64,000 nt of DNA. Origin: Granulicella mallensis MP5ACTX8. GTDB taxonomy: Bacteria; Acidobacteriota; Terriglobia; Terriglobales; Acidobacteriaceae. The stretch covers positions 3,844,001 to 3,908,000 of the forward strand of contig NC_016631.1 in assembly GCF_000178955.2 (NCBI RefSeq), read 5' to 3'. A program made the translations under genes and the position numbers. A model generated the notes under the pieces. The model searched no databases. It was not told where the DNA came from and saw nothing but the letters and a program-made list of their open reading frames with translations. Positions 34,378 through 43,272 of this stretch are shown here, piece after piece (within the stretch, counting starts at the first letter, position 1; each line of letters opens with the position of its first letter).

Positions 34378-34779
34378 TCAGGCTTTCGGCTTGCTCTTGC
34401 CCTTGAGATTGAGCGCCACCGCAGCGCGGATGAGATCCTTCAAGGCGACCTCATTGATCGTGTCACCTTCGTGGATGTCGATAGCTCGCCTGACATTTCC
34501 TTCAAGGCTGGAGTTGAACAATCCTGATGGGTCATCCAACGCAGCGCCCTTGGCAAAGGTCAGCTTGACGGCGCTCTTATACGTTTCTCCCGTGCAGACG
34601 ATGCCACCGTGGGAAAAGACGGGAGTCCCCCGCCACTTCACCTCTTCGACGATCTCAGGGTCTGCCTTGTGAATGACTTCGCGCACCTTCGCGAGTGTCT
34701 TCCCGCGCCAGTCTCCGAGTTCCTTGATCTTCTCGTCGATGAACGCAGAGGCTGATTCCACCAGCACGGGCTTCTTCAT
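34378..34779 (-). CDS. DUF1801 (YdhG-like) small protein
   Basis: A 133-residue cytoplasmic protein of the DUF1801 family. The start at ATG 34779 (MKKPVLVESA) has GGAG 7-10 bases upstream; an in-frame start 7 codons earlier lacks one. The family features are IDEKIKELGDWRGKTLAKVREVIHKADPEI, EVKWRGTPVF, KSAVKLTFAKGAAL and a C-terminal LKDLIRAAVALN. The biochemical role of DUF1801 is not established. It is convergent with the TPR regulator gene and divergent from the oxidoreductase gene, so it stands as a single transcription unit. Confidence 0.85.
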   Translation of the reverse strand: MKKPVLVESASAFIDEKIKELGDWRGKTLAKVREVIHKADPEIVEEVKWRGTPVFSHGGIVCTGETYKSAVKLTFAKGAALDDPSGLFNSSLEGNVRRAIDIHEGDTINEVALKDLIRAAVALNLKGKSKPKA

Positions 34780-35086
34780 ATTCGGCTCCAACACTCGCAC
34801 CTATTTTTGCTGCGCATAGCTTAACCCGCAACCAACGGAATGCACAATCCCAAATTCTGAGGGCGTCAGTAAAAGCAGTGCGCTTCGGTTTGCCTGCGCT
34901 ATCGATCCTCATGGTTCGTCCGCATAACGACGAAGTAGATAAGGCTGAGCGCCTGGTCGCCCAAAAGTTATCGCATTTATAGCGCGACTGGCCGGAACTT
35001 CCGCCTAAGTCGCATCCAACAGATAGGGTCGGCAGAACTTGCAGAGCGGCATGTTGCTCCTCAAAACCATGCAGAAGGTGAATCCC
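34780..35086. other. Divergent intergenic region, nothing recognised
   Basis: This 307-base stretch separates the DUF1801 gene from the oxidoreductase gene. It must hold both promoters, but no convincing boxes, hairpin or reading frame was seen. Confidence 0.5.
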
Positions 35087-36085
35087 ATGAAGGCAATATT
35101 TTTTGAGAAGTTCGGTACACGCGATGTCTTGCAGTTCGGCGACAGGCCAGAACCTGCACCTCAACAAAAGGAACTACTCATCGAGGTGGAGCGATCCAGC
35201 GTCAACTATGTCGATATCCGGGAACGGCAAGGCACCTATAACCGTCCGGAGACACACGTCGGCGGTATCGAATTACCGCACATCTCAGGTCTGCAGGCGG
35301 TGGGCACGGTCATTGCAGCCGGTTCTAAGGAGGACAAGGTCTGGATCGGAAAAAAGGTGGTGGCGTACACGCCCAAAGGTGGTGGCTACGCTCAAAAGGT
35401 CGTTGCTGAAACCAGCTTCTGCGTTGAAATCCCTGAGTCGGCAAATGCCGATCTCTTTGCGGCTCTGCCCAACCAGGGTCTTACTGCGTACCTCCTTTTG
35501 ACGGCATCGACGCAGATTCAGCCTGGAGAATCGGTACTGGTTCAGGGTGCTTCAGGAGGCGTGGGAAGTCTCGCGGTTCAGATTGCGAAGATCCTTGGCG
35601 CAGGAACGGTCCTCGGAACAGCGAGTACAAGCGAAAAACTGGACTTCATCCGCAGCCTGGGTGCGGATGATGCCATCGACTACACTCGTGAGGATTGGAC
35701 CAAGCGCGTCCTTGAGAACACCAGCGGGCGCGGGGTAGATGTGCTTCTCGAATCGATCGGCGGCAACATCTTCGAGCAGAACTTTGAATGCCTCGCACCC
35801 TTTGGCCGCCACATTATCTTCGGATCGACGCGCGGCCCCGGACAGCCCTTCGCGCCACGCCGGCTCATGCAGAAGTCTCAAACGATGACGGGATTTTATC
35901 TGCCGGTCTTCCTGGCTAAGCCGGAGTTGATCCAGGCAGGAATGGAGTTCCTGGTCAAGGCCACGCTGGAAGAGAAGCTGCGTCCTTCCATCGCTCGCAT
36001 ACTTCCATTGAGTCAAACAGCAGAAGCACATCGTCTCCTGGAGGACAGGGAAATTCAAGGGACGATTCTTCTAGACACAAAATAA
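35087..36085 (+). CDS. Zinc-independent quinone oxidoreductase (MDR family)
   Basis: A 332-residue medium-chain dehydrogenase/reductase of the NADPH:quinone-oxidoreductase type. The ATG at 35087 follows GAAGGTG with 7 bases between. An N-terminal GroES-like domain (SSVNYVDIRERQGTY) is followed by a Rossmann domain with SVLVQGASGGVGSLAVQIAK (about residues 145-165) and LGADDAIDYTREDW. The zinc-binding cysteines of true alcohol dehydrogenases are missing, as expected for the quinone-reductase branch. It probably reduces quinones or enones with NADPH. The alpha/beta hydrolase gene begins 9 bases later, which suggests co-transcription. Confidence 0.9.
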   Translation: MKAIFFEKFGTRDVLQFGDRPEPAPQQKELLIEVERSSVNYVDIRERQGTYNRPETHVGGIELPHISGLQAVGTVIAAGSKEDKVWIGKKVVAYTPKGGGYAQKVVAETSFCVEIPESANADLFAALPNQGLTAYLLLTASTQIQPGESVLVQGASGGVGSLAVQIAKILGAGTVLGTASTSEKLDFIRSLGADDAIDYTREDWTKRVLENTSGRGVDVLLESIGGNIFEQNFECLAPFGRHIIFGSTRGPGQPFAPRRLMQKSQTMTGFYLPVFLAKPELIQAGMEFLVKATLEEKLRPSIARILPLSQTAEAHRLLEDREIQGTILLDTK

Positions 36086-36094
36086 GGAGACGGC

Positions 36095-36979
36095 ATGTCC
36101 CAGGATGAATCGACAGAGCTTCACGTGACACACGGAATGGCGCAACTGGAGCCGGGCCTTCGTCTCCATTACGTCACGGCAGGAGAGGGAGACCGCACCG
36201 TAGTTCTTCTGCACGGCTTTCCGCAGACCTGGTGGGAGTGGCGTCGTGTGATTCCGCTCCTTGTACAGGCAGGCCATCGCGTCGTTGCGCCCGACTATCG
36301 AGGTGCCGGGCACTCTTCGCGACCCGCAGCAGGATACGACAAGCGCACGATGGCAGGAGACATTCATCGCCTGTTGAGAGAGCATCTCCAGATTCAACAT
36401 CCGGTGGCGATGGTAGGTCACGATATTGGGCTGATGGTCGCTTATGCGTATGCGGAGATGTTCCGCGAGGAGGTCTCTCATCTTGTTGTGATGGATGCTC
36501 CGCTGCCGGGGACCGAGGTTTTTGACAGGCTTCGTGTTGACCCTCGCGTCTGGCACTTTGCCTTCCACGGTACGCGAGACGTTCCCGAGATGCTCGTCGC
36601 GGGCCGGGAGCGTCAGTATCTGCAGCTCTTCTATAACGCACGCATCTTCGACCCCTCTGCCATTAACGAAGAAGATCTGGACATCTACGCGTCAGCGTAT
36701 AGCGCTGCGGGAGCGATGCGTGCAGGCTTTGAGCTCTACCGTGCCTTCGACCAGGACGCGCAGGAGAATCGGTCAGCGCTTGAACGAAACGGAAAACTAA
36801 AAATCCCGATACTCGCTATCTTCGGGGCAATCAGTAATACCGGCTCGGGCGTTGTAGAGATGATGCATGAAGTCGGCGAGGATGTCACAGGTCTTGAAAT
36901 CCCACGCGCTGCCCATTGGATCGCGGAAGAGAACCCCGAAAAACTTGGAGCAGCCCTACGGCAATTTCTGGATCGATAA
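36095..36979 (+). CDS. Alpha/beta hydrolase (epoxide hydrolase/dehalogenase-like)
   Basis: A 294-residue cytoplasmic alpha/beta hydrolase. It has the oxyanion-hole motif LLHGFPQTWWEWR (about 33-46), PDYRGAGHSSRP, and GHDIGLMVAYAYA with an Asp nucleophile at residue 110, which puts it in the epoxide-hydrolase/haloacid-dehalogenase branch rather than the esterases. The catalytic His is in AAHWIAEENPE near the end. AAGGAGA lies 5 bases ahead of the ATG. It is paired with the oxidoreductase gene upstream, and both could act in detoxification of reactive organics; the substrate is unknown. Confidence 0.88.
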   Translation: MSQDESTELHVTHGMAQLEPGLRLHYVTAGEGDRTVVLLHGFPQTWWEWRRVIPLLVQAGHRVVAPDYRGAGHSSRPAAGYDKRTMAGDIHRLLREHLQIQHPVAMVGHDIGLMVAYAYAEMFREEVSHLVVMDAPLPGTEVFDRLRVDPRVWHFAFHGTRDVPEMLVAGRERQYLQLFYNARIFDPSAINEEDLDIYASAYSAAGAMRAGFELYRAFDQDAQENRSALERNGKLKIPILAIFGAISNTGSGVVEMMHEVGEDVTGLEIPRAAHWIAEENPEKLGAALRQFLDR

Positions 36980-37115
36980 GTACCACGTCACGCGCCCCGA
37001 TTAGCCTGCTTCCGATTTGGATGAGAACCTACCGCACCAAGGCAATATTAACGGGAATAAAAGAATCCAGGTATCGGTGTGGGAACTTTTACCAGATTTA
37101 GCGCGTTATCTTTCC

Positions 37116-38228
37116 ATGAAATCCCGACTGGCCCTTGCGATATCTCTGAGTCTTTTCCTCATTCCAGGATCGCTCCTTGCCGCTCCTGTCGTTACCGAAG
37201 ATGCCATTCGAACGACGCTGACTGCCCACGCGGTACCACTCCACGGGGCTGGAGAAGCTCGCTTGCTTGCTGAAGCACGCAGCCACGATTTCTTTCTGCT
37301 GGGAGAACTTCATGGCGAACACGAGATCCCAGAACTCATGAAAGATTTGTGGCCTCAGCTATGGGCGGCTGGATACCGTCATGTTGCAGGGGAGTTGAGT
37401 CCCTGGGCTGTGGAGCACTTGGATCAAGCCAAAGGGCTGTGGACACAAGACCAGGCCTCGCTGGTCGATCAGTTCGCGGGCCCCAAACAGCATGTTGTTT
37501 GGGGATGTGACATAGACGAAGGCCAACCTGAACGTCTCATTGCGGATATGGCCAAGCTCAATCCCGAGGATGCCACACTAAAACAAATGGTGGCCCTCAC
37601 CGCTCATCGTTATAACCGGAAGCAAGCGCCTCAACTACTAAGCCTGTCAGAGACAGATCATCCCGCCAGGGACATAACGATTGGCGGCATCTCGCTTTGG
37701 AACAATCTTCGTCAGACATTGCGCGTTGAAGCGCTTCGCTCAAATCCCGACACCAAGCTTGGGGCCTCCGAAGCCAGGGAGTTAGTGATGAAGGAACTTT
37801 TCCTTAGCCATGATCGGCAGGAACCCGAGAGTAAAGTCTTCCTGCGATTCGGACGTAACCATCTTCATCGCGGCTATGATGCACGGGGTGTTTCCACGCT
37901 AGGCAACTTTGTAGCGGAGTTGGCAATTACTGAAAATAAATCCGTTTTCAATGTGGGTACCTTTGCAGCAGGGGGCAAAGAACATCTCGCTGGCGAAACT
38001 TTCAATGCGGATGAGAGGCAAGATGAACTTTCATTCGCTCTTCTTGCTCAGCTTGCCGGCCCAGATGCGACTTTATTCGACCTCCGTATGCTTCGTCCCA
38101 TGCTCCACTCCATAGCGCAGGAAAAACGCACACCTCTGGAGACCAACTTGATCTACTGGGCAGATAGCTATGATTTTCTTATCTGCTATCCCGTCGTTTC
38201 ACCACTGATGAAGGATTTACCGCGGTGA
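37116..38228 (+). CDS. Secreted ChaN/EreA-superfamily-like protein
   Basis: A 370-residue protein with signal peptide (MKSRLALAISLSLFLIPGSLLA). The ATG 37116 was chosen for this peptide; the frame is open back to a TTG at 37017, and no good ribosome-binding site precedes either. The core begins with DFFLLGELHGEHEIPELM, which resembles the E..HG metal/catalytic motif of ChaN (haem-binding) and erythromycin-esterase-like proteins, followed by YRHVAGELSPW. Later parts (FLRFGRNHLHRGYDARGVSTLGNF, SYDFLICYPVVSP) match the same superfamily in style. The function is not known; a periplasmic hydrolase or haem/iron-related role are both possible. Confidence 0.7.
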   Translation: MKSRLALAISLSLFLIPGSLLAAPVVTEDAIRTTLTAHAVPLHGAGEARLLAEARSHDFFLLGELHGEHEIPELMKDLWPQLWAAGYRHVAGELSPWAVEHLDQAKGLWTQDQASLVDQFAGPKQHVVWGCDIDEGQPERLIADMAKLNPEDATLKQMVALTAHRYNRKQAPQLLSLSETDHPARDITIGGISLWNNLRQTLRVEALRSNPDTKLGASEARELVMKELFLSHDRQEPESKVFLRFGRNHLHRGYDARGVSTLGNFVAELAITENKSVFNVGTFAAGGKEHLAGETFNADERQDELSFALLAQLAGPDATLFDLRMLRPMLHSIAQEKRTPLETNLIYWADSYDFLICYPVVSPLMKDLPR

Positions 38229-38283
38229 GTTGCAGGAAGTGAAATGGAGAGACGTTAGCTCCCTTGCGAAGTGCCATCAAAAC

Positions 38284-39024
38284 TTATGAATCCATGGCTT
38301 CGCATACAAGAAAGCTCTGCCTGCCGGGGCGGTATTCATCTTCATCCCCTTTCCTGTTCTGAATGGGAATGACCTGTGTCTTGTGCGGCCACTGGAGTGC
38401 AGGGAGTACCTGTTCGGCTGATCCGTGCAGCTCAATCAACAGATCCCACCGCCTCGTCAATTCCAGAGTCGTCGGAGTGAAGAGAGTCTCTTCAAATCCC
38501 TCACAGTCGCACACCACAAGCGCCCTTTGCGAAGAAAACTCCTTCATGTCGCTGGGTGTGAACAGGTTTCCAGCCTTCACCAGGTGGACAACGTTGTTAA
38601 GCTTGGCCATAGAGATCGTGAAGGCTTTCTCTTTCGGCTCCGGGTCGTAGGCATACACCGGAATGTTGAGCATCCTGGCTAGCCCGCAAGCGTAGTAGCC
38701 CTCCGCACTCCCGATGTCGATCACGCAGTCATACCCCTTCGCCCCGGCTTGGAAAAGAAAGGGGTGGAGTTCCTTCTCGTAGCTACCGACAAGTTTGGGG
38801 ACACACCATCGGATAAGAGCAGAATCTGGAGGATAGGTCATCCCCGCAAATGGACCGTCTAGAACCTTAAGCCCCTTGCAGGCAATGTGTTTTTTTACTT
38901 GATGGAGTAGGCCTGACTGGTGGAGGAACGATACCTGCCATTGCCGTGATCGGATGGCTCTGATGCGTTCAAAAACCCATCTGGGGAGAACCTGCTCTGC
39001 TAGTGCCCTCATCGGTCTGCTCAA
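38284..39024 (-). CDS. FkbM-like SAM-dependent methyltransferase
   Basis: A 246-residue class I methyltransferase. The SAM-binding motif is CVIDIGSAEGYYACGLAR near residue 95, followed by VYAYDPEPKEKAF (acidic residue of motif II) and LVVCDCEGFEETLF, the FkbM-type post-motif. The start is taken as TTG 39024, with AGAGG 7 bases upstream; ATG 39012 is an alternative. FkbM-type enzymes usually methylate hydroxyls of sugars, lipids or secondary metabolites. No biosynthetic neighbours are present to identify the substrate. Confidence 0.8.
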   Translation of the reverse strand: MSRPMRALAEQVLPRWVFERIRAIRSRQWQVSFLHQSGLLHQVKKHIACKGLKVLDGPFAGMTYPPDSALIRWCVPKLVGSYEKELHPFLFQAGAKGYDCVIDIGSAEGYYACGLARMLNIPVYAYDPEPKEKAFTISMAKLNNVVHLVKAGNLFTPSDMKEFSSQRALVVCDCEGFEETLFTPTTLELTRRWDLLIELHGSAEQVLPALQWPHKTQVIPIQNRKGDEDEYRPGRQSFLVCEAMDS

Positions 39025-39177
39025 TGATGTGCCTCTCTAGGTGTAGCAGCTTGAAGCAGAAACACCTTGCTCAATTACTGGCCCATAGAAAGCGATTGAA
39101 CCTAAGTGCAGACGGTTATACACCATCTCGCTTAAGCATGCCCACTGCTGGGAAGTTTACGCCATTGAGATGTCACG

Positions 39178-39213
39178 AGTCCTGTTTCAATTCGACTGCA
39201 GCAGGTAGACGGT
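39178..39213 (-). repeat. Short remnant of a lipoprotein gene 3' end (copy 3)
   Basis: About 35 bases match the 3' end of the lipoprotein gene at 41,829 (there encoding YLLSSN-stop; here it would read YLLQSN-stop on the minus strand). A second, longer remnant is at 41,141. It lies just outside the terminator of the secreted-protein gene. Confidence 0.6.
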
Positions 39214-39214
39214 C

Positions 39215-39254
39215 AAAAAAACAGGGCAGGCTCAGAGCGCACAGAGCCTGCCCT
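39215..39254 (-). terminator. Rho-independent terminator of secreted-protein gene
   Basis: On the minus strand an 11-bp GC-rich stem (39254-39244 with 39233-39223) is followed by seven T residues (39221-39215). It lies 27 bases after the stop of the gene at 39,281 and closes the surface block. Confidence 0.93.
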
Positions 39255-39280
39255 AAAGAGGTTCGTGCCACAGCCTACCT

Positions 39281-41098
39281 TCAATGTCCTGTCTGCCCCG
39301 TGGTGCTGGTGGTCAGGCAGTAGGTCTGGTCGCTTAAGGTCAACGGGCTATGGCTCAAGCTGGCTGTCTTGAGGCCAATGACCACGCCGCCTACATCGCC
39401 TCCGGTCTCGGTAGCGGAACAAGCGGTGGCTCTGTTGCTGCCGTACGCTGTGCTGCCACTGCCATTGGAGGCCGTGAGGGTTTGGCCTGGAGGAGTGAAG
39501 TGAGAACGGACCACTAGCATGTTGGCCAGGGGAACGAAGTCGAGATGGACGGCAACGGAATAGTCTTGCGCTGAGGCGGCCAGAGCAGCGACAGTGATGT
39601 TTTGAGTTGTGCCGACGTTCACCAGGCGAAGCATCGACCAGATGGGGTACTGTCCATCGGCTGTCGTGGCAAGACTGACGTTTGCCAGTTCGGCCGGGGT
39701 GGTGGGAATCGTGCCGCTCGCACCCAGCGGATCGACACCGTCCACGCTATAGTACTTGGCGGTGGTGGCTACTGCAGAGAAACCGGTAAAATTCGCGGCA
39801 CTCCAGAAACCATACCCCAGAGAGTTGGAGGTGTTCCCTACCACTGAGCTGAGTTCCTGGCTGATGTCGGTTCCGGTGATGAGGCTGGGGTTGGTAATGA
39901 TGTTGGCACCGACGGTTCGCAGACGCCCGCCACCACTGACGGTAAAGTCCAGGGGGTTGTGAAGGACAGTTGAGAGGGTGGTTGAAGGAACAGGCCAGGG
40001 TGAAGTGACGGTGCAATTTCTCTGACTACTTGGCTGATTAAGGCCTACATCCTGAGAAGTTGCGAAGCTGCCACCGAGGGTCCCAATCCGGTTGGGAACA
40101 TTGAACTCCATGACGTTGTAGTTTCCCGACAACGGTTCGGGGATGTAAACCGTTACCGCCGAGCCCGTCGCATTGGGCGAACCCGAGGCCTGATCGGTGA
40201 AGGAGTAGGTTCCATCCAGGAAGTGCGCGAGCGCCTGGCTGGTGATGTTCGAGAAGGCGCGGAGTCCGGTGCCGGTAGAGTCATTGACGGCAACGATGAT
40301 AGGTGTGGCGCCGACCGGGGTGACAAAAAAACTGGTCGGGAGAGCGAAGTTGATCACGTTGACGAAGTTGGTCGAACCTGAGATGGCAGTGTGGATGGCG
40401 CTGCCATTCTGGTAACCGAGTCCCAGAATCTGTGAACCGGTCGCCACGACAGAGCCGCAGTTTGTAAGCGCACGTGTGATCGCGAACTTGGCATCTTCCG
40501 GACGGATGTCGGTGCCCGCGTAGTTGACCAGTTGAGTGGACAAATTGAGCGCGGTCAGAACACTTGAGGGAAGCGCACACTCTCCCGTACCTCCACAGTT
40601 TGCGGTAGTGATGGCCCCACTAACGATGGTTCCAGCGGGTAGAATCAGGCCCGCGGGTGCGACAGACGCGAGAGGATAGGCGATGGAGCACTTCGAACCG
40701 CCTGAAAGGTTCGAGTTGTACAGGCAGCGATTGCCGGCTACAGAGTCCGTCGACAGATAGGCGTAAATCATTGCATTCGCTGCCGGCGACGTGCAGCTTG
40801 CTCCCGGTCCAGATCCCGTCGTCCACGCTACCCAGGCACTGCCGGCATCTTTGAGAGGAGTGGAGGGATTGCCGCTTACGCTGAAATCGTTAGCGGCAAC
40901 AATGTTCGTGTTCTCGCTCCACACACACGGAGCATGAATCGTTCCACTGCTGCTATTCGCGCCCAATCCGAGTTGAAGGAACAAGCCGGAAGAGCCCAGA
41001 CCATCCAGTAGAACGGTTTGGGCTTTGACTGACGCCGAACCTGCGACAACTACCAGAACCAAGCAAACGGCGAATGCAGATTTCAGAAATCTGTTCAT
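39281..41098 (-). CDS. Secreted protein, distant PstS-like solute-binding fold (paralogue A)
   Basis: A 605-residue exported protein with signal peptide (ending SVKAQ) and GAAGGAGAA ahead of the ATG. It is a close paralogue of the gene at 61,536, with matching signal peptide, TVLLDGLGSSGLFLQLGLGANSS and ending. Several phrases resemble phosphate-binding PstS-type proteins: DIRPEDAKFAITRAL, PIIVAVNDSTGTGLRAF, QALAHFLDGTYSF and EPLSGNYNVMEFN. Paired cysteines (CVWSENTN, CLYNSNL, KCSIAY) suggest disulphides in the periplasm. A solute-binding or surface role is inferred; no ABC transporter genes are nearby. It is the last gene of the minus-strand surface block and ends at a strong terminator. Confidence 0.7.
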   Translation of the reverse strand: MNRFLKSAFAVCLVLVVVAGSASVKAQTVLLDGLGSSGLFLQLGLGANSSSGTIHAPCVWSENTNIVAANDFSVSGNPSTPLKDAGSAWVAWTTGSGPGASCTSPAANAMIYAYLSTDSVAGNRCLYNSNLSGGSKCSIAYPLASVAPAGLILPAGTIVSGAITTANCGGTGECALPSSVLTALNLSTQLVNYAGTDIRPEDAKFAITRALTNCGSVVATGSQILGLGYQNGSAIHTAISGSTNFVNVINFALPTSFFVTPVGATPIIVAVNDSTGTGLRAFSNITSQALAHFLDGTYSFTDQASGSPNATGSAVTVYIPEPLSGNYNVMEFNVPNRIGTLGGSFATSQDVGLNQPSSQRNCTVTSPWPVPSTTLSTVLHNPLDFTVSGGGRLRTVGANIITNPSLITGTDISQELSSVVGNTSNSLGYGFWSAANFTGFSAVATTAKYYSVDGVDPLGASGTIPTTPAELANVSLATTADGQYPIWSMLRLVNVGTTQNITVAALAASAQDYSVAVHLDFVPLANMLVVRSHFTPPGQTLTASNGSGSTAYGSNRATACSATETGGDVGGVVIGLKTASLSHSPLTLSDQTYCLTTSTTGQTGH

Positions 41099-41140
41099 CG
41101 CAATTCTCCTTCGATGCTGCTGTGGTGTGCCGCAGTCCTG

Positions 41141-41350
41141 TTTCCATTCGACTGCGGCAGGTAGAGGGCCCAGGGCTGGGTGGAGTCCAGCTCAACGAGG
41201 AAGACAGCGTATTTGCCGCGCTATTGTCTGGCAAATACCGGAAACGGATGCGCAACGCTGGTTGAATGGCCCGGATACGATGCGAAGACACAAACCTTGG
41301 CCTAGCAATAAAAGCCATTGTTCGAAGTTCCCTGCGCGTCGCAGGCCGAT
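41141..41350 (-). pseudogene. Decayed copy of lipoprotein C-terminus
   Basis: This stretch aligns with the 3' end of the intact lipoprotein gene at 41,829 (for example shared GGCCCAGGGCTGGGTGGAG and CAAACCTTGGCCT) but is broken by indels and stops. It is the remains of a second copy of that gene, positioned between it and the secreted-protein gene. Confidence 0.75.
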
Positions 41351-41372
41351 AGTGAAATGGAATTACATCTGT

Positions 41373-41540
41373 CTTGACCACGCGGATACGAAAGTCGTTT
41401 ACATCCGCGATGTACAGTTAACCGGATGCATCTATCGCAGCACCCTGGGGCCCACGAAACTGTGTGACTGGTAGCCTGGACAACTGTCTCCGAAGCTATC
41501 GGTGTCTTGAGGACAGCAAACGTTAGTTAACAGGTGAGAG
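41373..41540 (-). pseudogene. NHL-repeat beta-propeller remnant
   Basis: Read on the minus strand, bases about 41472-41373 give FRGPQGAAIDASG, then a stop codon where the family has Asn, then LYIADVNDFRIRVVK, a textbook NHL repeat. A preceding stretch in another frame reads CCPQDTDSFGDSCPG, so a frameshift is also present. It is a fragment of an otherwise absent secreted propeller gene, adjoining the decayed lipoprotein end. Confidence 0.7.
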
Positions 41541-41713
41541 CCTTCCGCCCCGGCCACAATACTGACCATGCAAAGGATGATTTGAGGCACTACGAAAATG
41601 ACCGTAGACCCTGTGATTTCCCAACCTTTTGCGCGGTCAATTTAAGGTGAATCTAGTTGTTACGGGACTGGGACTGCGAGGAAGGACTAATTTACACATT
41701 CCCAAACGGAACA

Positions 41714-41749
41714 CCCCTCGCATAGGCTGAGCACAGCCTATGCGAGGGG
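41714..41749. terminator. Hairpin after lipoprotein gene
   Basis: Arms 41714-41728 and 41735-41749 pair perfectly over 15 bp with a 6-nt loop. It lies about 80 bases beyond the minus-strand lipoprotein stop at 41,829 and lacks a T-run. Confidence 0.6.
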
Positions 41750-41828
41750 TCGGGCAAAATAGCCTTTCTGATTCATCCAACGAATGCTCACACCCAATTG
41801 AGTTCAAGAGCTGTACTGTAGCCCTGTT

Positions 41829-43256
41829 TCAATTCGACGACAGCAGGTAGATGGCCCAGGGCTGGGTGGAGGTAGGGTCCTGCCCGATGAGGAAGATGGC
41901 ATATTGACTACCCAGTTGTCCGGCGATGGCCACGGCCTGGAAGGGATACGCGGCGCCGGTTGAATTGCCCGGATACAATTTGCCGACGCAAACCTTGGCC
42001 TGGCGATATAAGCCGTTATTCGAAGTGTCCTGCGGGCCGAGGTCGATGACGAAGTCGTTGTTGCCGTACGGATAGTTGGGGTTACTGCTATTGTCGGGGC
42101 CGGGGTCCGGGAGGCCTGTCTTCGGGTTCACGGGGAAATCTCCGCCGTAGATCAGGATAGAGCTGGAGGCATCAGCGTCCACGGACGGACAACCGGTAGA
42201 CACGGTAGGCGCACTGGGAAAGCCGAACGAGGCGAGATTCGAGGACCTTGGCACAGCGGGACTGCTTGCCCCGAGAGAATAGATGAAGCCAAGATACTGC
42301 TTGCCGACGACTGTGCTGGTGTCCAGCGCGCTGGACGGCTTAGGCAGACCGACGGCGCCCGTGCCCGCGCCCAGAACATTCTCGTAATCAAGGGGGGGAA
42401 GAGATCCCGTCATCGTTGCACCGAACCCATTATTTTCCACCAGAAGGCCGCTGGGGCCGATGCCTATCTGCGCCTGCGCAGGCAGCACCGTCCCATTTTG
42501 ACCAGGATCAGTAACAACCAACGTCCCTGGAACATTCGTGATATTGCCAAAGAATGTAGGCCCGCAAGAAGCTCCGGTTACCAATGAGTTACTGGACTGG
42601 GCCGGGGGCTGGGGGGGCGCTCCTGTTTTGCCTGCAGGAGGCAGGATGTACTGACTGATGTTCTTGAAGGTGACGTCGCTGCCACTGGAGGAGATTTCCA
42701 CGCTGCCGTAAGCGGTATCGGTGGTCGAGTTCCACGCCTGGGTCGGGATGGTAAGGAACTGATAGGTCTGCGTGGAGGAACTCGGGCACTGCGTGGCGGC
42801 GACGAGAGGCTGGACCGGCTGCCCGACCATCTGCACCAGCCCTCCGGCCTGGCCGGCGAGTTCCACCGCGAAGCTGCCGGGTTCAGGCGAACCTGGAGGC
42901 AAAGGTGTGCCGCTATTGATCGTAATGTCCAGGCTTCGCAAGCCGCGTTGTCCAATCGTGAGATTGCCGGCACTGAGAACCTGAGGGCCGGGCTCAGTAA
43001 CAGACTGATAGGTCGCCTGCGAGAACGTCCCCTTCACAGGGTCATCGTAGAGGGTATAAGTCAGAGTAGACGGCGCAAGATTCAATCCATCAACAAACGG
43101 CGCGAAGTAGGTTTGCACGCCCGGTGGGGGGGCGGCGGCCTGCGTGGCCGGAATCGGGCTTGAGCTGCATCCGGCAAGCCAGCCGAGAAACAGGACTGCC
43201 CCCAGCGGGGCGGCCACCCTCGTGAATTGTCCGGATTGAGATTCGAAATGCTGCAT
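41829..43256 (-). CDS. Lipoprotein of unknown function
   Basis: A 475-residue lipoprotein. The ATG has GAGGAAA upstream, and the signal sequence ends in a lipobox (GWLAGCSSS, Cys near residue 30). The mature part is rich in Pro, Ser and Gly and has no recognised domain; it includes regular beta-rich phrases such as YILPPAGKTGAPP, GSVEISSSGSDVTFKNISQ and VNPKTGLPDPGPDNSS. It follows the TonB-dependent receptor gene by 16 bases and is the last gene of the sigma/anti-sigma surface operon, so a surface lipoprotein partner of the receptor (the position a SusD-like protein holds in Bacteroidetes) is possible, but no SusD similarity is seen. Decayed copies of its 3' end lie downstream. Confidence 0.75.
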   Translation of the reverse strand: MQHFESQSGQFTRVAAPLGAVLFLGWLAGCSSSPIPATQAAAPPPGVQTYFAPFVDGLNLAPSTLTYTLYDDPVKGTFSQATYQSVTEPGPQVLSAGNLTIGQRGLRSLDITINSGTPLPPGSPEPGSFAVELAGQAGGLVQMVGQPVQPLVAATQCPSSSTQTYQFLTIPTQAWNSTTDTAYGSVEISSSGSDVTFKNISQYILPPAGKTGAPPQPPAQSSNSLVTGASCGPTFFGNITNVPGTLVVTDPGQNGTVLPAQAQIGIGPSGLLVENNGFGATMTGSLPPLDYENVLGAGTGAVGLPKPSSALDTSTVVGKQYLGFIYSLGASSPAVPRSSNLASFGFPSAPTVSTGCPSVDADASSSILIYGGDFPVNPKTGLPDPGPDNSSNPNYPYGNNDFVIDLGPQDTSNNGLYRQAKVCVGKLYPGNSTGAAYPFQAVAIAGQLGSQYAIFLIGQDPTSTQPWAIYLLSSN

Positions 43257-43272
43257 AACGATTTCCTCTTTG

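Noticed and set aside
41829..43256. SusD-like partner of the TonB-dependent receptor
   Set aside because: The position fits, but no TPR-helical SusD features are visible; the protein looks beta-rich and Pro/Ser/Gly-rich.
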